Source: an uncultured Bdellovibrio sp.
GTDB lineage: Bacteria > Bdellovibrionota > Bdellovibrionia > Bdellovibrionales > Bdellovibrionaceae
Assembly: GCF_946478835.1 (NCBI RefSeq)
Contig: NZ_CAMLDV010000203.1
Span: 1-5,563, forward strand
Direction of reading: 5' to 3'
Length of the DNA: 5,563 nucleotides
Position 1 is the first letter of the stretch, and every line of letters starts with the position of its first letter. Position numbers and translations under genes: made by a program. This document shows, one piece after another, positions 5,156 to 5,563 of the stretch. Under the pieces are notes generated by a model, which saw only the letters and a program-made list of their open reading frames with translations, did no database searches and was not told the origin of the DNA.

Positions 5156-5563
5156 AATTTGTGTTTCGAAATGACACAGTATTTAATAGAATTGAAGTAT
5201 TAGTGTCTGACACATGGATGTGCCAGATACGCGGGGAGGGTGAGGAAGAGATCGCGAACCATGGAAGGTCAAGAGTCAAAAGTTTCTCGCAGGAAACAGG
5301 AGCAATAGGTCAGCAGGCACCAAGGATTGGTGAACATGAGCCGAAGCTACACTCTCAGAGTCAAGCACAGGATGTGCATGATTCTCCGACTCAACTCCCC
5401 TTTTTTTCTCTTCTTTCGACAGCGGACATTGCTACGTGTGAGGTAAGTGAAGGGTTGCAGCAGCCCTTCGCTTCGGACAGTCCTCGCGCTTCTTTGTCTT
5501 TCTTGGCATTGTTGGATTTTCGTTTTTTGTTTTCTGAGTACTGCTGCACTTCTTTCTTGGCGC
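5152..5563 (+). CDS. Unrecognised open frame coupled to the flgI stop (partial, runs off the window)
   Basis: The frame begins MKFVFRNDTVFNRIEVLVSD at an ATG overlapping the flgI stop by four bases and stays open for 137 codons to the window edge. I do not recognise the product. It shows no signal peptide, no membrane segment and no FlgJ rod-binding motif. The middle (about residues 27-80) is polar and rich in Gln, Glu, His and Ser. From about residue 81 it becomes rich in Phe, Leu, Ser and Cys, which looks like antisense translation of a Lys/Glu-rich minus-strand frame. The segment also uses ATA and AGG codons, which are scarce in the flg genes. The overlap and the long opening favour a real gene. 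The composition argues for a non-coding, decayed or frameshifted one. There is no strong ribosome binding site, so expression would depend on coupling to flgI. Confidence 0.35.
   Translation, partial: MKFVFRNDTVFNRIEVLVSDTWMCQIRGEGEEEIANHGRSRVKSFSQETGAIGQQAPRIGEHEPKLHSQSQAQDVHDSPTQLPFFSLLSTADIATCEVSEGLQQPFASDSPRASLSFLALLDFRFLFSEYCCTSFLA
5203..5230. repeat. Imperfect palindrome just downstream of flgI
   Basis: TCTGACACAT (5206-5215) and ATGTGCCAGA (5218-5227) form an inverted repeat with 9 of 10 positions paired around GG. Three more pairs extend it outward (one is G-T). It can also be read as two copies of a near-palindromic 11-mer, GTGTCTGACAC (5203-5213) and GTGCCAGATAC (5220-5230). As RNA it would fold into a hairpin with a TGGA loop. 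No T-tract follows, so it is not a standard terminator. It may be an operator, a REP-like element or an RNA-processing stem. Confidence 0.6.
5445..5473 (+). repeat. Strong 13-bp hairpin with a 3-base loop, no T-tract
   Basis: The arm AAGTGAAGGGTTG (5445-5457) pairs with CAGCCCTTCGCTT (5461-5473) around the loop CAG. Both non-Watson-Crick positions are G-U wobbles when read as plus-strand RNA, but A-C mismatches on the minus strand. A plus-strand transcript is therefore the better candidate to use it. No run of T follows, so it is not a canonical intrinsic terminator. Confidence 0.6.

Noticed and set aside
5214..5240. Start of a flgJ-like frame (MDVPDTRGG) after flgI
   Set aside because: It meets a stop after nine codons and no rod-binding motif follows in any frame.
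5351..5407. Intrinsic terminator from the small dyads ACTCTCAGAGT and GCACAGGATGTGC followed by seven T at 5401-5407
   Set aside because: The 5-bp stems are short and lie 23 bases or more from the T-run, and no stable stem abuts it.

Overview
The window looks like the core of a flagellar basal-body operon from a Gram-negative bacterium. Five complete plus-strand genes, flgF-flgG-flgA-flgH-flgI, run without a break from 836 to 5155. They encode the proximal and distal rod proteins, the P-ring chaperone, the L-ring lipoprotein and the P-ring protein. L- and P-rings require an outer membrane and a periplasmic peptidoglycan layer. The order F-G-A-H-I, the near-balanced base composition and the protein style fit a deltaproteobacterial-type lineage. 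Bdellovibrio or a relative is my best guess from family knowledge; the sequence alone does not prove it.

Left edge (1-621, minus strand): the first 207 codons of a divergently transcribed, secreted MltD-like lytic transglycosylase whose 3' end lies outside the window. The 214-base divergent intergenic region (622-835) holds a very good sigma-54 (-24/-12) promoter at 794-809. It sits just before a strong ribosome binding site and the flgF start. Upstream of it are three copies of a CGWCAAAG-type motif at distances typical of enhancer sites for sigma-54 activators. The operon therefore appears to be a middle-class, RpoN-dependent flagellar unit. The true flgF start is the ATG at 836, not the longer in-frame opening at 668, because the promoter and ribosome binding site lie inside that extension.

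Operon body (836-5155): the genes are packed tightly. There are 15 bases between flgF and flgG, 3 between flgG and flgA, a 4-base ATGA overlap between flgA and flgH, and an 8-base overlap between flgH and flgI. FlgF and FlgG build the rod. FlgI is exported to the periplasm and assembled into the P-ring with help from FlgA. FlgH is lipidated and forms the L-ring. FlgH is the most unusual of the set: it has a glutamine tract and an acidic/basic low-complexity linker in its middle, and a short C-terminus.

Right edge (5156-5563): this stretch is ambiguous. A reading frame starts at an ATGA overlap with the flgI stop and stays open to the window edge (137 codons), but its product resembles nothing I recognise and its composition differs from the flg genes. 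From about 5391 the plus strand turns pyrimidine-rich, which would also suit a minus-strand gene entering from the right. The stretch carries two clear RNA-hairpin or palindrome candidates (5203-5230 and 5445-5473). No flgJ rod-binding domain is recognisable after flgI. I see no wholly new system. The downstream stretch, the promoter architecture and the FlgH linker are what most deserve a second look.
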